Of a stretch of 64,000 nt of DNA, positions 12,248 through 23,869 are shown piece by piece (the first letter of the stretch is position 1; each line of letters opens with the position of its first letter). Where the stretch lies: NCBI GenBank assembly GCA_946699065.1, contig CAMPDV010000254.1, forward strand, positions 124,001 to 188,000, given 5' to 3'. Below the pieces are notes generated by a model. It was not told where the DNA came from and made no database searches. It was given only the letters and a program-made list of their open reading frames with translations. The translations under genes were made by a program, and so were the position numbers. The DNA comes from Loxodes magnus. Taxonomy: Eukaryota; Ciliophora; Karyorelictea; Loxodida; Loxodidae.

Positions 12248-14000
12248 ATGAAATAAAAATAGAGTATTAGAGCTTTAAAAGTTAAAGATTGGATTTTAAT
12301 TAAAAAGCTAGGAGAAAATGAATACTGTAATACATGGGAGTCAGTAAATTTAGATATAACTCGTGGAAATAAATTTGTAATTAAGAGATTTATTAATAAA
12401 AATTATTTTAGAGATTCAAGCTTTCATAGGCAACAAATTGAATAAATACTTAGAATCAGACATTAAAATATAATCGAATCTAAAGATTTTTTTTCTTCTT
12501 CAAATAGCAGTTATTTAGTTATGGAATATGCTGCAGGGGGAACTCTTTAATAATACTTAGAAAAAAGAAATAATTAAATTACTGAGAATGAAGCTCTTTA
12601 TTTTATGTAGCAGTTAGCAGAAGGACTAAAAGTTCTCTATGATAATAATATAATACATAGAAATTTAAAACCTAGTCATCTGTTACTGAGTGATTTTTCG
12701 CAAAGTCCTATCCTAAAAATTTGTGATTTTAGTCTTTCTAAATGTATAGAAGATGAAAGATTGGGCAAAACTAAATATAATACTAAACCATATATTGCAC
12801 ATGAGATTCTAAAATGATATGATACATATGACTACAAAGTGGATTTATGAAGTACTGGAGTAATACTATATGAAATGATAGCTGGAGAAAAGCCTTTTAA
12901 ATCTAAAGTTGAAAATCAGTTGATGGTTGAATAAATCATAGGACCAAATTTAGAGAAGCTTTAATGTTCTGATTTATGTAAAGACTTAATAAAAAAACTT
13001 CTTACTCCAGAACCAGTCTTTAGAATTAACTTCGATGAGTTTTATAATCATCCATGACTAAGAAGCTAAACATAATAAATTACTTTAACTCCTTAAGAGC
13101 ATATAGTATAAAAAGAATAAAACTAGGAATCTTAAAGTAATATGGATTAGAACGATATAAAGATGTTATAAGTAAAAATAGAGCAAGAAATAGAAAATGC
13201 TTCCAGTATATTAATGCTTGCAGAATAAATTAAAGATAATGAAAACTAGGAGTTAAAATAGGCTTATTATCTATCAGCTTTTTGGTTATTGAATAAAATT
13301 AGAGATTCATACTCATTGAATAAAAAAGAATCCGCGCACTATAGACTATTGTATATGATCGATTAGAAGTAAGACGTTTGTGGCAATTAAATGTCATTTA
13401 ATTTATTATCATTTCAATTTGAGATTTAAAGCTAGAGAAACTTAAGAGTTTTATACGCTTAATATGTTTAAGAGATGTAAAAATAGCTGAAAGAATAAAG
13501 TTTAGAAAGTCTTAGTATTCCTATAGAGGAATTAGTATAAAAAGCCATTATTTTCATGAATATTTACAGCATTTAAACTAACTGAAAAGTATTAGAGTTC
13601 TTAGCGTAGTTAGAAATTAATCAGAGCAATTAATAGTTTTAGCAATTCAATAACTTCTAATAGATTCAGGAAAGTTTTGAACTTAAAGGAAATAATTATG
13701 AAGAATATAATATATAGTAATAGCAGTTTTAAGACTTTGACACTATTTAGACTCTTCAGTCTTAATAAAATATATAGTAGCTAAATTGTAATTCGCAAAT
13801 AATCCATCATCAATCATAGTTTTAGTAAGACAATGTCTAAAAAGAAAAAAAATAAAATGAATCCTAAATTAATCAGCAGAATAAAAATCTAACTATCAAT
13901 CCTTTTTAGACTTGTAACTTTGATTAACCAACTTAATAGGAAAATTTATAATAACCACCATTTTAAGAAAAATAGCTTTCAAGTTTTAATAATTCTCAAG
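11636..14000 (+). repeat. Segmental duplication, copy A (partner about 20470-22850)
   Basis: The upstream DNA and kinase gene here are repeated in direct orientation about 9 kb away. Similarity is uneven: a block of roughly 550 nt (about 12500-13050 versus 21485-22045) is nearly identical, the first 230 nt of coding sequence is strongly diverged, and the tail is intermediate with many indels. Confidence 0.75.
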
Positions 14001-14104
14001 TACAGCAGGTATCTAAAACCTAACCTTCGGGTTTAAATTTCATTTCAAACAATATAGAAAATAAGTAGCAAGAGATAGAGAAGATGGAAAATCAGTTAAA
14101 ATGA
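12248..14104 (+). CDS. ULK/Atg1-like pseudokinase, paralogue 1
   Basis: A protein-kinase fold occupies residues 15 to about 275, followed by a long Gln/Asn-rich tail. Visible landmarks are VMEYAAGG, the catalytic loop IHRNLKPSHLL (residues 136-146), CDFSLSK (159-165), an AHE in place of APE, DLWSTGVILYEM and HPWLR. The catalytic Asp of HRD is Asn, DFG is DFS, and the Gly-rich loop is unrecognisable (LGENEYCNTW), so phosphotransfer is unlikely. Trp in DLWS and HPWLR is written TGA. Two further in-frame TGAs (12815, 13583) stand where the paralogue at 21221 has GGA and TAA, which could be substitutions or premature stops in a decaying copy. The start is the first ATG in frame after an upstream TGA. 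The end at TGA 14102-14104 is the best guess. The closest family is ULK/Atg1-type; the substrate is unknown. Confidence 0.7.
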
Positions 14105-14534
14105 GAGACTTAAAAATTAAATTCCTCTTTAATTCATAAATTAATAAAATTGAAAAAGTTAATGAATATATTTCATATAATCTAATCGTTCTTATTAAAG
14201 ATGACATATAATAATCTCAGAATTTTGGATAGTTTTAATAAGTTTTATAAAATAATTAATTTTACAAAAGTAAAATTATAAAGAATAAATTATTAAATAC
14301 TTTCTATTTTTTTAATTAATATTCCATCAAAGTTTAGATAAATTAAACTAAGCATCTGTTAAATTTACTAATATATTTCTTTAAAGGCTTATCAAACCAA
14401 ATTAAAATAATTTTCTAGGAAAAGAAAATGCTTCTTTAAAATTTATCCCTTAGTAGCTATCAGGTACCCTGATTTCCTTGTTTTAAATCAATCAACTCTG
14501 GATATATGCCACGTCTTTTATTTAAGCTTTTTTT
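14105..14534. other. Spacer, no supported gene
   Basis: A+T-rich DNA after the kinase frame. The kinase frame remains open here, without TGA for about 160 codons, but the composition becomes that of spacer. Confidence 0.4.
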
Positions 14535-15359
14535 TCATAATTTTACATCGCTTGTTTTTTATAATGTAGTAAAATCTTTCTAAACTTTCTTACTGATTAT
14601 CTTTTTTACTTACAGTTTCTCAAGAGTGTCATGTACTACTTCAGATTCAACATTTCCTCTTGAAAAATTTCGTTATTGTTTAACTTCTTTCTATTTTTAT
14701 TGAAATTACCTAGTTGATAATTTAAGGTTGCTTTTATTCATTTTATGTAAGATTGCTTCTATTTCTTCAAACTTATCCTTACTTATACAATTTTTTTCTC
14801 TTTGTTGTTGTTTTAATCATAGATCTTTGTCTAACCCTTCCATCTTAGCTTCATTTTACTTCTTGCACTATTACAGTGTGTACGCATATCTAAGTCCGTA
14901 GCATGAAAGTGTATATCATGTTGGAGTTATTACAATTATTTTTCCAGTTTTATGGTTGTTCTAGTTGTAATAAAAAAGATTTGGTAGCAATTAATCAAAA
15001 GGTGGAGAAGGATTGCTTGATCAGAGGTTGGAAAAATTAAGTACCAGTGACTAATGTCCTCCTCTATTTTAGCTGATTCTCGGGAACTGGGACGAAATGG
15101 CTTTCGGTTCTGGATTTTATTTGTCTTGGAATCTGACTTGAGGTGATATATGAGCATTATTTTGATAATCTTAAGAAAGGTAATTTGTAACCATTCAATT
15201 TTTCTTGATGTATTCTTATCATTATTGAAAAGTTAAAATTGTAGTAAACCTAATAATGGTAGAGCCATTTTTATCAATTATTAAGCTTCGAAAATCATTT
15301 CTTATGTCTGCTTCAAGTCTCTTTTAAGGACTTGCTCTTTGGTTAGATATCCACATCAT
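14535..15359 (-). CDS. Hypothetical protein (274 residues)
   Basis: Reading the minus strand from ATG at 15359 to TGA at 14535 gives 275 codons with Gln-coding TAA/TAG and five Trp-coding TGAs. The N-terminal half is Asn/Pro/Ser-rich; the middle has KTGKIIVITPTWYTLSCYG; the C-terminal 110 residues are charged and helical (for example DKFEEIEAILHKMNK) and may form a coiled coil. The number of in-frame TGAs is about what chance predicts, so the evidence is the amino-acid balance only. An in-frame TGA lies a few codons upstream of the start. No family is recognised. It is the last of three minus-strand frames with spacers of about 0.4 kb. Confidence 0.35.
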
Positions 15360-15825
15360 TGTTTACAGTCAATTTTCTTGCAAAACTTCTTTTTCCGTTA
15401 TTTTGTTTTCGAAGGAATTTCAGTTTAAGTCCTCAAGAATTTTAAAATTTTATTGTCTTAAAGAAGTGGAGGCAAGAGTTCTTTGGCTAATAGCTTTTCT
15501 GTTATTTTCTGGAGATAAGATTTATTATTTACTGATTTAAAAATTTGTTTCTAATTTTTTATTTTAAATTTGATAGCATTCTTATTGCTTCTAAAAAAAG
15601 AGAAAATATAATTTATTTTGCTATTTTTTTATTATATTTTATTTAAAAAAATTTTAGTTTATTTTTTACATATTTTTTAATTATTCAACTACTTATTGAA
15701 TGTGAAATAAAAAAGTAAAAGAAAATAATTAAGGAATATATATTAAAAAAATTATTAATATTAACTGTTTCTTTTAAAAATTAATTAATTAATTAATTTA
15801 CGTGATTTCACCTTTATTTGATTAA

Positions 15826-16494
15826 TCACAAATCAAAAGTTTAAAGTTGGATAAAAGAAACTTCATATTTGCTTGGATCTTGTTTATCATACGTTCTAAG
15901 GATTTTTAATCTATTTTTTCTGAGAGTTTCTGATAGATCGATTCCCATTAATTTCGTATTAAATTCGTTAATTGCATACTATATGTTTGGAGCTTCTTTG
16001 TTTAGCTGGAGTATTTTTTTCTTGTATAGTTTACCGTCTTGATTGTAATAGATCCTGAAAATTTTTTCAATAATATTTTTAATTTTTTGCAATATAAGAT
16101 ATTTGTTCTTTCTCAGCAATTTGCAGTTTAAGGAATTTTAGGTACGGATTAAATTTTAAATTTTGGGCTAATTAATAAAAAATAGAATAAATTTTCAAGA
16201 AATATTTTGATAAAAAGTTTCGAATAAAGTTTCATTAAATTATTACAAGCTAAAAAGTTTTTTGATTGTCTCTAATTTCAAGAATTGCTCTCTTCAATTA
16301 TAATCATTAAAAAATGTTTTTGAATTGCTTTTTAATTTTTTCTTATTCTTTTAGTATAAGATAAGAAGGTTGGTTTAGTTAAAGCTAAGACAAAATCTAA
16401 AAATGAGAGAATTCTAATTTTCTTTTTGCTTTGAGGAGGTAACGAAAAAGTCCTTCTTGAAACCAGTTATTTCATTTTTATTTGAAAGGCCCAT
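15826..16494 (-). CDS. Hypothetical helical protein (222 residues)
   Basis: From ATG at 16494 to TGA at 15826 there are 223 codons in one frame. The C-terminal third looks most clearly coding (for example LNKEAPNIQYAINEF, then GIDLSETLRKNRL and TYDKQDPSKYEVSF). The rest is Lys/Asn/Phe-rich and predicted helical. Two internal TGAs would be Trp. The end is followed by a low-complexity run of taat repeats, consistent with a 3' flank. No family is recognised. Confidence 0.45.
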
Positions 16495-16862
16495 AATGAT
16501 AAAAATTAAATATTTAGTAACTTATCATTTATTTTATATATTATATTTATTATTATAATTATAACTCAAATTTGCTATATCTTATTTTATTGCTATCAAT
16601 ATACTAAATCTTATTTTATAGCCTTACTTCATTTTATTTTTCAGAGATTCCTTTACTTTCATATCAAAGTAGTCTAATCTAAGATATAAATCTTCAATTT
16701 CTTCAGATCTTTTAGAAATTATTTTCTAAATTCAATATCTTTAAATAAAGAAAATATTATCTCTTTATTTATTTACTGGGGTCATCAACTAAAATAAATT
16801 AAGCTAAAGATAACTTAAGTTATAATTTAAAGTTATGGCAAATAGACTTTCCTATAGTCTTT

Positions 16863-17522
16863 TCATTCTTAAACGAATATTTCAGATACAAAATCATTAA
16901 TAAGCATACAAATGTAAAAAGTATAGCAAAAATTAAATGTCTTTTAAGGAGATATTTTAACTTCTTTCCCGTCAACTTCTAGATTTTTCTAGAGATTAAA
17001 AAAAATTTTCAAGTCTCTTTTTCATTTTTCTATACATATGATCCTAGATAATTCTTAGCATTTTTTTGTATATATTTACAAATTTATTGATATAATATTT
17101 CTCTTTTAGTTTTTTTTTTCTTTCCATCTTCTTTTAGTAGTTTCAGTACTATTATTTGAAGTTGCTAAAATTCTAGCATCTTTTCCACAGATACGTTTGA
17201 GAGTTGCAGTAATTATATCTTTTTTTTTCTAATTTAAGTATTAAATTTGAATTTTTCTTCTTCGATTATCATTGGATCATTTCATTATTCCTTTGATTTC
17301 ATTTAACGCTTCAATTTTCTGATTCTCTTCAATTTTTTCTTTCTTACTTTCCTGCTTTTTCTATTGATAGTTTTTCGATTTATCGTTCCGGTCTTGCGAA
17401 ATATTTCGGAAGGTGTTAAGGATTTTTTCTTAGATCTTGAGTCTAAATTCTATTTCAAGTTTTTTCACACGTTTTTTTAATTATATATAAATAAATAGGG
17501 GGAGCAATCCTCCAACTGACAT
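16863..17522 (-). CDS. Hypothetical coiled-coil protein (219 residues)
   Basis: From ATG at 17522 to TGA at 16863 there are 220 codons. After a short hydrophobic N-terminus (GLLPLFIYI) comes a highly charged helical region with KKQESKKEKIEENQKIEALN, a basic middle and a C-terminal part with VDGKEVKISP. Two Trp are written TGA. The start is uncertain because it lies only 30 nt from the start of a frame going the other way (17553), and the stretch just inside it is almost pure A/T. No function can be assigned. Confidence 0.4.
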
Positions 17523-17552
17523 TGACTTAATATCTGGTACCAGAAAGTACCC

Positions 17553-17780
17553 ATGAGCGAAGAACCGAACAAGAATATTGGTAGTAGCCAAGAGAGAAGA
17601 CAAAGACTCTATAGAAAACGAGACTCACAAAGGATACTAGCACTGTATGAGATTTCAGAAAATAATTTTTTTAACTTTAAAAATCTTTATTAAAGAGCCG
17701 CGCACCAACGAGGTGATAGATCACTATAATAAAATTTTTTATTTATTATTATTTTTTTAATTTTTTTGTCTCTACCTTGA
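17553..17780 (+). CDS. Possible small tail-anchored protein (75 residues)
   Basis: The frame starts MSEEPNKNIGSSQERRQRLY, is hydrophilic and basic for about 55 residues, and ends in a hydrophobic run (FLFIIIFLIFLSLP) directly before TGA, as in tail-anchored membrane proteins. G+C content of the first 140 nt is clearly above the surroundings, supporting a functional sequence. The hydrophobic end comes from a T-rich stretch that could also be spacer. No family is recognised. Confidence 0.35.
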
Positions 17781-18870
17781 AATTTAATACCATTTCTATC
17801 AGCTAATCATAGCTTGCTTACTGCTCGGTGGCGATATCTGAGACTTTCAAGTGTATTCTATTTTTAACCTGTTTCCCTATGCTTCTATTTAGAGGTAGAA
17901 CTCTTTATTTGGTACCCTTTAACTAGTCCTAATCTCTCTAGAATATTACTTAACTGTTCTTTAATTTGCTAGAAATCTAGATAAGAATCCTTACATTTAT
18001 TGCTTACAATATCTATTTAAGCATAAATACGAGAATATTTCATTAATAGGATTAATATTTAAAATTTCGCAGAATTTGAAAGCAAAAGTTCATAAGTTAA
18101 AGTAGAGATTAATTCTTGAATCTTATTTCCTTGAGCAATGTATTGATGGATATTTTGGTATTATTAACTTACTCTTAAAATAAATAGTATAGCTAGCTTT
18201 TAATTTATTCTTATTGGTGCATCTTTAAATGTTTATAAAGATAGTGCTAAACTTATTAAAAATACCTTATGATAGTTAAATTTTAAATATCCCTTTGAAA
18301 TGATCAAATATTAAATTTTAGTCCCTAAAGAAATTAGATTAATACTCCTTTACTTATTTAAGAAGCTATAATAGAATAAGGATATTTAATATAATTTAAT
18401 TGGGTGGATCTTAACCTTAAAGACAACTCAGAATAATCTTCCTATTTTTGTATCTTCTCATTCTAAATGCTTAACCGGATTAATCAGCTCATCACAGGTT
18501 GATAAATGAACCTGTAATCACTTGTAGGTTTCTTTGCACACTGAGAGATGCAATCTTGCTCACAATTAAAAGAGGAACTTTCACAATTTAATTAAGTGAG
18601 AATTTAATTGACTACAGTGCTGCGCGCCATTGAGATGCTACAAGCACTTGAATCTAAGATTAATTGATTCCCAATTTCTAGTAAGTGATTTGATAAAAAA
18701 TAACAATTAAAATAGATATTAAATAATAGCAAGTAAATATAAAGAATTTATATAACTTAGTATTTTAATTAACAATGAAAAACAGCTTTTTTACCAAATA
18801 AAATTAGAAAGGTAAATATTAATAAGAATCTGAAGAGAAAAAATATAAACAATCAAAAGCGAGGAAGAGA
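17781..18870. other. Spacer with possible structured RNA
   Basis: No coding frame is supported. Between about 18420 and 18660 G+C rises and short inverted repeats occur: CAGGTT/AACCTG at 18495-18514, caattaaa/tttaattg around 18560-18610, and AGTGCT/AGCACT at 18616-18648. The last encloses tgcgcgccattgagatgcta, which resembles a sequence at 17695-17720. This could be a small non-coding RNA, but no known RNA family is recognised. Confidence 0.3.
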
Positions 18871-20474
18871 ATGTCCACATCTCCAAAGTAATAAGAAATT
18901 GCAGTTGACTAAGATCTTTCAAAAATTAATCTCAGTGAGGATCAAAATAGCATTTAATAACTTACAGAATTTAAAAAAAATGGAGTAGTCAATAAGAATG
19001 TCTAAGAACTAAGCTAGAAAGATTAGAAAGAAATCAGCTAAGACTATTAGATAAAAAGAAAAGTTGAACGAATCAAGCTATTCCTCCCGAGGTAAGATCA
19101 TGGTGGGTATTCTAGAGTAGGAAGAGAACTAAACTAAAACAGTATTAATAGCAATGGAACAATATTAGCATCTAAATAAAAGAATATCTGACTTAGACGA
19201 AATCATATTCAATTAGGGAGAGAGAATTCGCTATTTTATGAATGAAATTGAAGATTTAAACAACGAAATAATAATATTAAAAAATTAACTAATACAAAAA
19301 AAGTAGTAAGTGAACAAGAATCATCTTTGTATTCTTAACAAAGCTTTAAGACATCAAATAGAATGATAATCGAAGATTAATAACCTAATGCTTAACAAAT
19401 CGCATGAACAATGAAGAAGATGAAGAAGGTCCAAACTAAGAAATATTAAAACGAATTGGAGTCCTAGAGATAAAAATTCTTCCAAAAAGTAAAGAGTGAA
19501 CTTAAGTCAAAAGTTATTTTTATTGTAAATCGAAGTGGCATTTACTAAAATCTTGTGGGGATGAAGAATATTTATAAAAAAAGAAGAAAATAAAAGATGA
19601 AATCAAATCAACTGAATTTGTATAAACTAATAATGAGTTTTTAAAAGAAGAATCTTTAAAAACCATAGCAAGAAATATGGACATCCACAAGGAAAAAATG
19701 GTCGTGGTATCCATCCACGAAACCGAAATGGCAGCACGTACATAGTTGAGATCCCATGCAGAACTTTTTTACTTTTAGTTTACATATACATAACTTACAG
19801 AATTAGTACAAATTTTGATTAATGAAGTTAAAAAACTAAAGGAGTAAAATCAGATATTGATAGAGAATCGTGAAAACATCGAAGACAGATTAATGAAATA
19901 AGAAAAAGAAATGAATGCCTATTGAAATCTATAAACTGAATGCTCTTAGCAAATATAATAAATAAAATTAGACTCATAATCATAATTGATTAAATAAACA
20001 GAACTTGCACAATAACCAAAATCAATTGTGATATTGGAATAAAATAAAATATAATAACAGTCAAAGACAATTAGCAAGGTTGTCAAATGGAAATTGAAAA
20101 GAGACCAAACATTTATCAGAATACAAAAAAGAGTAGAAAGTGCTATTTCTGCAAGTAAAAGGACACTAATACAAATAGTAAAAAAATTTATAAGTAATCA
20201 AGAATGAATTTAATTAGAGGGTTAACAAACTGACAGAAAGAATTTATATTACTCAGAGAGGATTTATTTATCAAATTAAAGAGACAAGTGCCAAAAGAAT
20301 AGTAGCAATATAGATGGATGAAAGATGGAGAGAGAAGAGAAATACAAGATTTAAGACAAGAAAAATTATAAATTTTTCTTTTATCCATCAGATTATCCTG
20401 GCTGGAAAGAGGGAAATATGAAAATCAAAGAAGACCTCTAGACAATTTAATCTATTATCATTATATTTATTTGA
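18871..20474 (+). CDS. Coiled-coil protein, exon structure unresolved
   Basis: Coding character is strong but shifts between frames. From ATG 18871 the frame beginning MSTSPKQQEIAVDQDLSKIN is convincing to about 19185. In the middle, another frame reads as coiled coil (NEIEDLNNEIIILKNQ). From about 19405 to TGA 20472 a third frame holds KSYFYCKSKWHLLKSCGDEE, then a long coiled coil (INEVKKLKEQNQILIENREN) and a hydrophilic end containing PSDYPGWKEGNMKIKEDL. Either tiny introns of this genome join the frames, or there is a frameshift; I could not place splice sites. The Cys/Trp/His cluster might bind metal. Family unknown. Confidence 0.5.
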
Positions 20475-22850
20475 TAAGCCTATAGATTAATTTAGTATAC
20501 TATATTACTATTATATCATTTTCCTAGTAATTAGTTTACTTATTTAGAACCTTCTATGCTTATTAAACATTTATATCTCTAGTTACTTACTATTAAGTAA
20601 GAAAAATATGGATAAAGTAATTGGAAAGCATACTAAAATAGAAATAATAAGAGATAAGGAAATGTATAGGTTTAATACTAAATGGTTAGCAATCGGTCTT
20701 AGGTTTTCTTTAGGTAGTATAATAAAAGGTACTAGAAGTAACTTAGATATATGGATTTATAATATTGATAGTGATAATGATATAGTTCTTGTTAATTAGA
20801 TTATTAGTTACTACATTTAAAATAAACATAGTTAGTTTATCTAAAATATAATAGACTATTAAATTATTAGTTTGCTTATATAGTTGATAATTAGATTAAC
20901 TAAGTAAATCTAACAATGTCTATTACATTCATTATAGAAACTTTATCACTTTAATATTATAAAATAACACTGAAAATAGTTATATAAATGTAAAGATAAA
21001 TTAGCAGAAACTAACTTATAGGTATAGAATGAATAGAAGGTTTCTTATTTTATAAGAATTTATCTAATAAGTACTAATCAAAGTACCATCAAGTTTAAAT
21101 ATAACTAACTAATTATTATCAAATCATTGTCACCCAATTATTTAGATTTACATTTACTTTTATTCTATCAATTCCTATTTGTCTGTTTTAAACCTATTTT
21201 CATTGCTTCTTATAAAACTAATGGCTTAAACTTAAAAAATTAAAGTTAAAAAAGTTAGAGAATATCTTCTTATTCGATAGATAGCAGAAGGGTCGTTTGG
21301 AAGTGTGTGATTATCAAAAAAATTAGATATAACTCGTGGAGATTGATTTGCAATTAAAGTCTTTAGCAATCAAGTCATTCAAACAGTATCTAAAAGGAGA
21401 ATTCAATTAAAAAGAGAAATAAATAACATGTATAAAATAAATCACAGAAATATTATAGAAATTCAAGAGATTTTTACAACTTCAAATAGCAGTTATTTAG
21501 TTATGGAATATGCTGCAGGGGGAACTCTTTAATAATACTTAGAAAAAAGAAATAATTAAATTACTGAGAATGAAGCTCTTTATTTTATGTAGCAATTAGC
21601 AGAAGGACTAAAAGTTCTCTATGATAATAATATATTACATAGAAATTTAAAACCTAGTCATCTGTTACTGAGTGATTTTTCGCAAAGTCCTATCCTAAAA
21701 ATTTGTGATTTTAGTCTTTCTAAATGTATAGAAGATGAAGGATTGGGCAAAACTATATATAATACTAAACCATATATTGCACATGAGATTCTAAAAGGAT
21801 ATGCTACATATGACTATAAAGTGGATTTATGAAGTACTGGAGTAATTTTATATGAAATGATAGCTGGAGAAAAGCCTTTCAAATCTAAAATTTAACTTCA
21901 GTTGATGATTGAATAAATCTTAGGACCAAATTTAGAGAAGCTTTAATGTTCTGATTTATGTAAAGACTTAATAAAAAAACTTCTTACTCCAGAACCAGAC
22001 TATAGAATTAACTTCGATGAATTTTATAATCATCCATGACTAAGAAGCTAAACATAATAAATTACTTTAATTCCTTATGAACATGTAGATTAAAAAGGAT
22101 GTAACTAGGAATCTTAAAGTAATATAGATTAGAACATTATATTGATGTATTAAGAAAAAATAGAGCAAGAAATGTAAAATGCTTCCAGTATATTAAGGCT
22201 AGCAGAATAAATTCAAGATAACGAAAATTTGGAGTTAAAATATACTTATTATTTATCAGCTACTTGACTATTGAAAAAAATTAGAGACTTATATTCATTG
22301 TATAAAAAAGATTCAACTATTAAATAACTTTAATAAAAGCTTGATTAAATAAAATAAATTTGTGACTTCTAAATGACGTTAAGAAGATAATAATTTGGTA
22401 TTGAAAATTGTAATTAGAATAGCTTAAGAGATGTAATTGTTTAGAAGATGTAAAATCAACTCAAAGAACAAAATTTAGAAAGTCTTAATATTCCTGTAGA
22501 AGAATTCGTATAAATAGCCATTGATTTCATGGATAGTTTTAGTGATTAAACTAACTAAAAATAATAAGAGTTTTTAACATAGTAAGATCTTTATTATAAC
22601 AATTTACAATTTTAGCAACTCTCTAATTTCTAAAGTATTAAGCAAAACGTTAAACTCTAAGAAGATCCACTCCTAAATAATTTAGATTTTTACGAGGAAT
22701 AAAATAAATAGTAATAGTAATTTGAAGATTTTGAAAATATTTAGACTCTTCAGTTTAAATAAAAAGTGAAGTAGCAAAATTAAAATCCATAAATAATCCA
22801 GTATCAATCATAGCTTTAGCAAGATAATTCTTATAAAGACTTTATATAAA
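20470..22850 (+). repeat. Segmental duplication, copy B (partner about 11636-14000)
   Basis: Direct-orientation partner of copy A. The central kinase block around 21485-22045 differs from copy A at only scattered positions, whereas the N-lobe coding region differs almost completely. Confidence 0.75.
20475..21220. other. Spacer upstream of pseudokinase gene 2 (duplication copy B begins here)
   Basis: The DNA from about 20470 is the counterpart of about 11636 onward. A short standard-code frame at 20608-20799 has no homologous open frame in copy A and is not accepted as a gene. Confidence 0.5.
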
Positions 22851-23188
22851 ATGTTTAATGTTACGAAAATAAAATTATAATAGAATAATATGTCTTTTTT
22901 TATATTATTGCTTTATAAATTATTTACCTTATTACTTAATAATTTAGTAAAGAGGATTTAAATATCCAGTTAATATAATATATTAATCTCCATTATATTA
23001 GTTATAAGTTTTATTTTTAAAAATACTTGATTCTTTAAAAACCATCTAAAAAGGCAACTAATTTTCTTGGTGTTTTATAATAATAATTCCTTTCATGTTC
23101 AAAACAGTAAATCACTTTGAAAAATATTTAAGAGATTTAGTATTTCTTATTTTTATAAATCATTATAAACAAACAAAATCTAGGTTGA
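21221..23188 (+). CDS. ULK/Atg1-like pseudokinase, paralogue 2
   Basis: The kinase domain spans about residues 14-278: IAEGSFGSVWLSKK (Gly-rich loop, first Gly replaced by Ala), FAIKVF with the ATP-binding Lys, VMEYAAGG, LHRNLKPSHLL (139-149), CDFSLSK (162-168), DLWSTGVILYEM and HPWLR. As in paralogue 1 the catalytic HRD Asp is Asn and DFG is DFS, so it is probably catalytically dead or very weak although ATP binding looks possible. Five Trp are TGA, four of them in the kinase domain. A Gln-rich tail with helical segments follows. Similarity to paralogue 1 ends near 22830; the frame stays open to TGA 23186-23188, so the last 110 residues are uncertain and the original stop may be lost. Confidence 0.7.
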
Positions 23189-23869
23189 TTTTCTGATCAA
23201 AGTTACTAAAATTAATTCTAAATTTAATATCTTTGTTAAATACTCACTATATTAATGCTTCTACTTCATTATAATTTCTTTTATGTGCATTTTGATTTCC
23301 TTTTGTTAGGCCATGTGATTTATAATTTACAAAGTTTAAAACATTTTAGAATTTATTTTTAGCTTTCTACTATGGTTTAGATTTAGTCTGGCCAATGTTT
23401 TATTAAGTTAACTATTAATAAATTCTTCCTTCTATTTATTTTAACTTGTTTGATATCTTGAGATAATCTAATTTATCTTTCTTGATGTAAATTAAAATAT
23501 TTAAATAATGAATAGAATCTAGAGCTTTTATTAATATTTTAGTCTTAATTAGTATGCTTATTCTTTATTAAGTTCTTAGCCTTTAATTTTTATTATCAGT
23601 TTATAGAGTGAAATGTGTCATATCATGTCATTTTCATTTATTTTTTCATTCTCTTAAGGCTTTCCTTCCTTTTAATTTTATCCAAACTTGTGTTTTAAAT
23701 AGGTTATTTAATTTTTCTTAGCGCATATCAATCTCTCTTTCTTAGACTTAATACTTTCTTTAATATTTTAATTTTTCTTTTTCTTTATTTATATTGTGAT
23801 TAAGCTTGAAGATAGAAATAGGAATTTATTATCCTTAGTCTTGTAATTATAGTTTTAGTAAATGATTGA

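Noticed and set aside
15780..15805. taattaattaattaatt run as a possible telomere-like or regulatory repeat
   Set aside because: A simple A/T tetranucleotide run in a 3' flank; it contains no G/C and resembles no ciliate telomere repeat.
17100..17400. Resemblance of a minus-strand segment (TKREILYQ) to Spo11/TopoVI-A
   Set aside because: It appeared only after miscounting a run of A; with nine A the correct frame gives a different sequence and no Toprim motif is present.
20608..20799. 63-residue standard-code frame before the second kinase
   Set aside because: The duplicated region in copy A (about 11750-11900) has no matching open frame, and it lies in upstream DNA.
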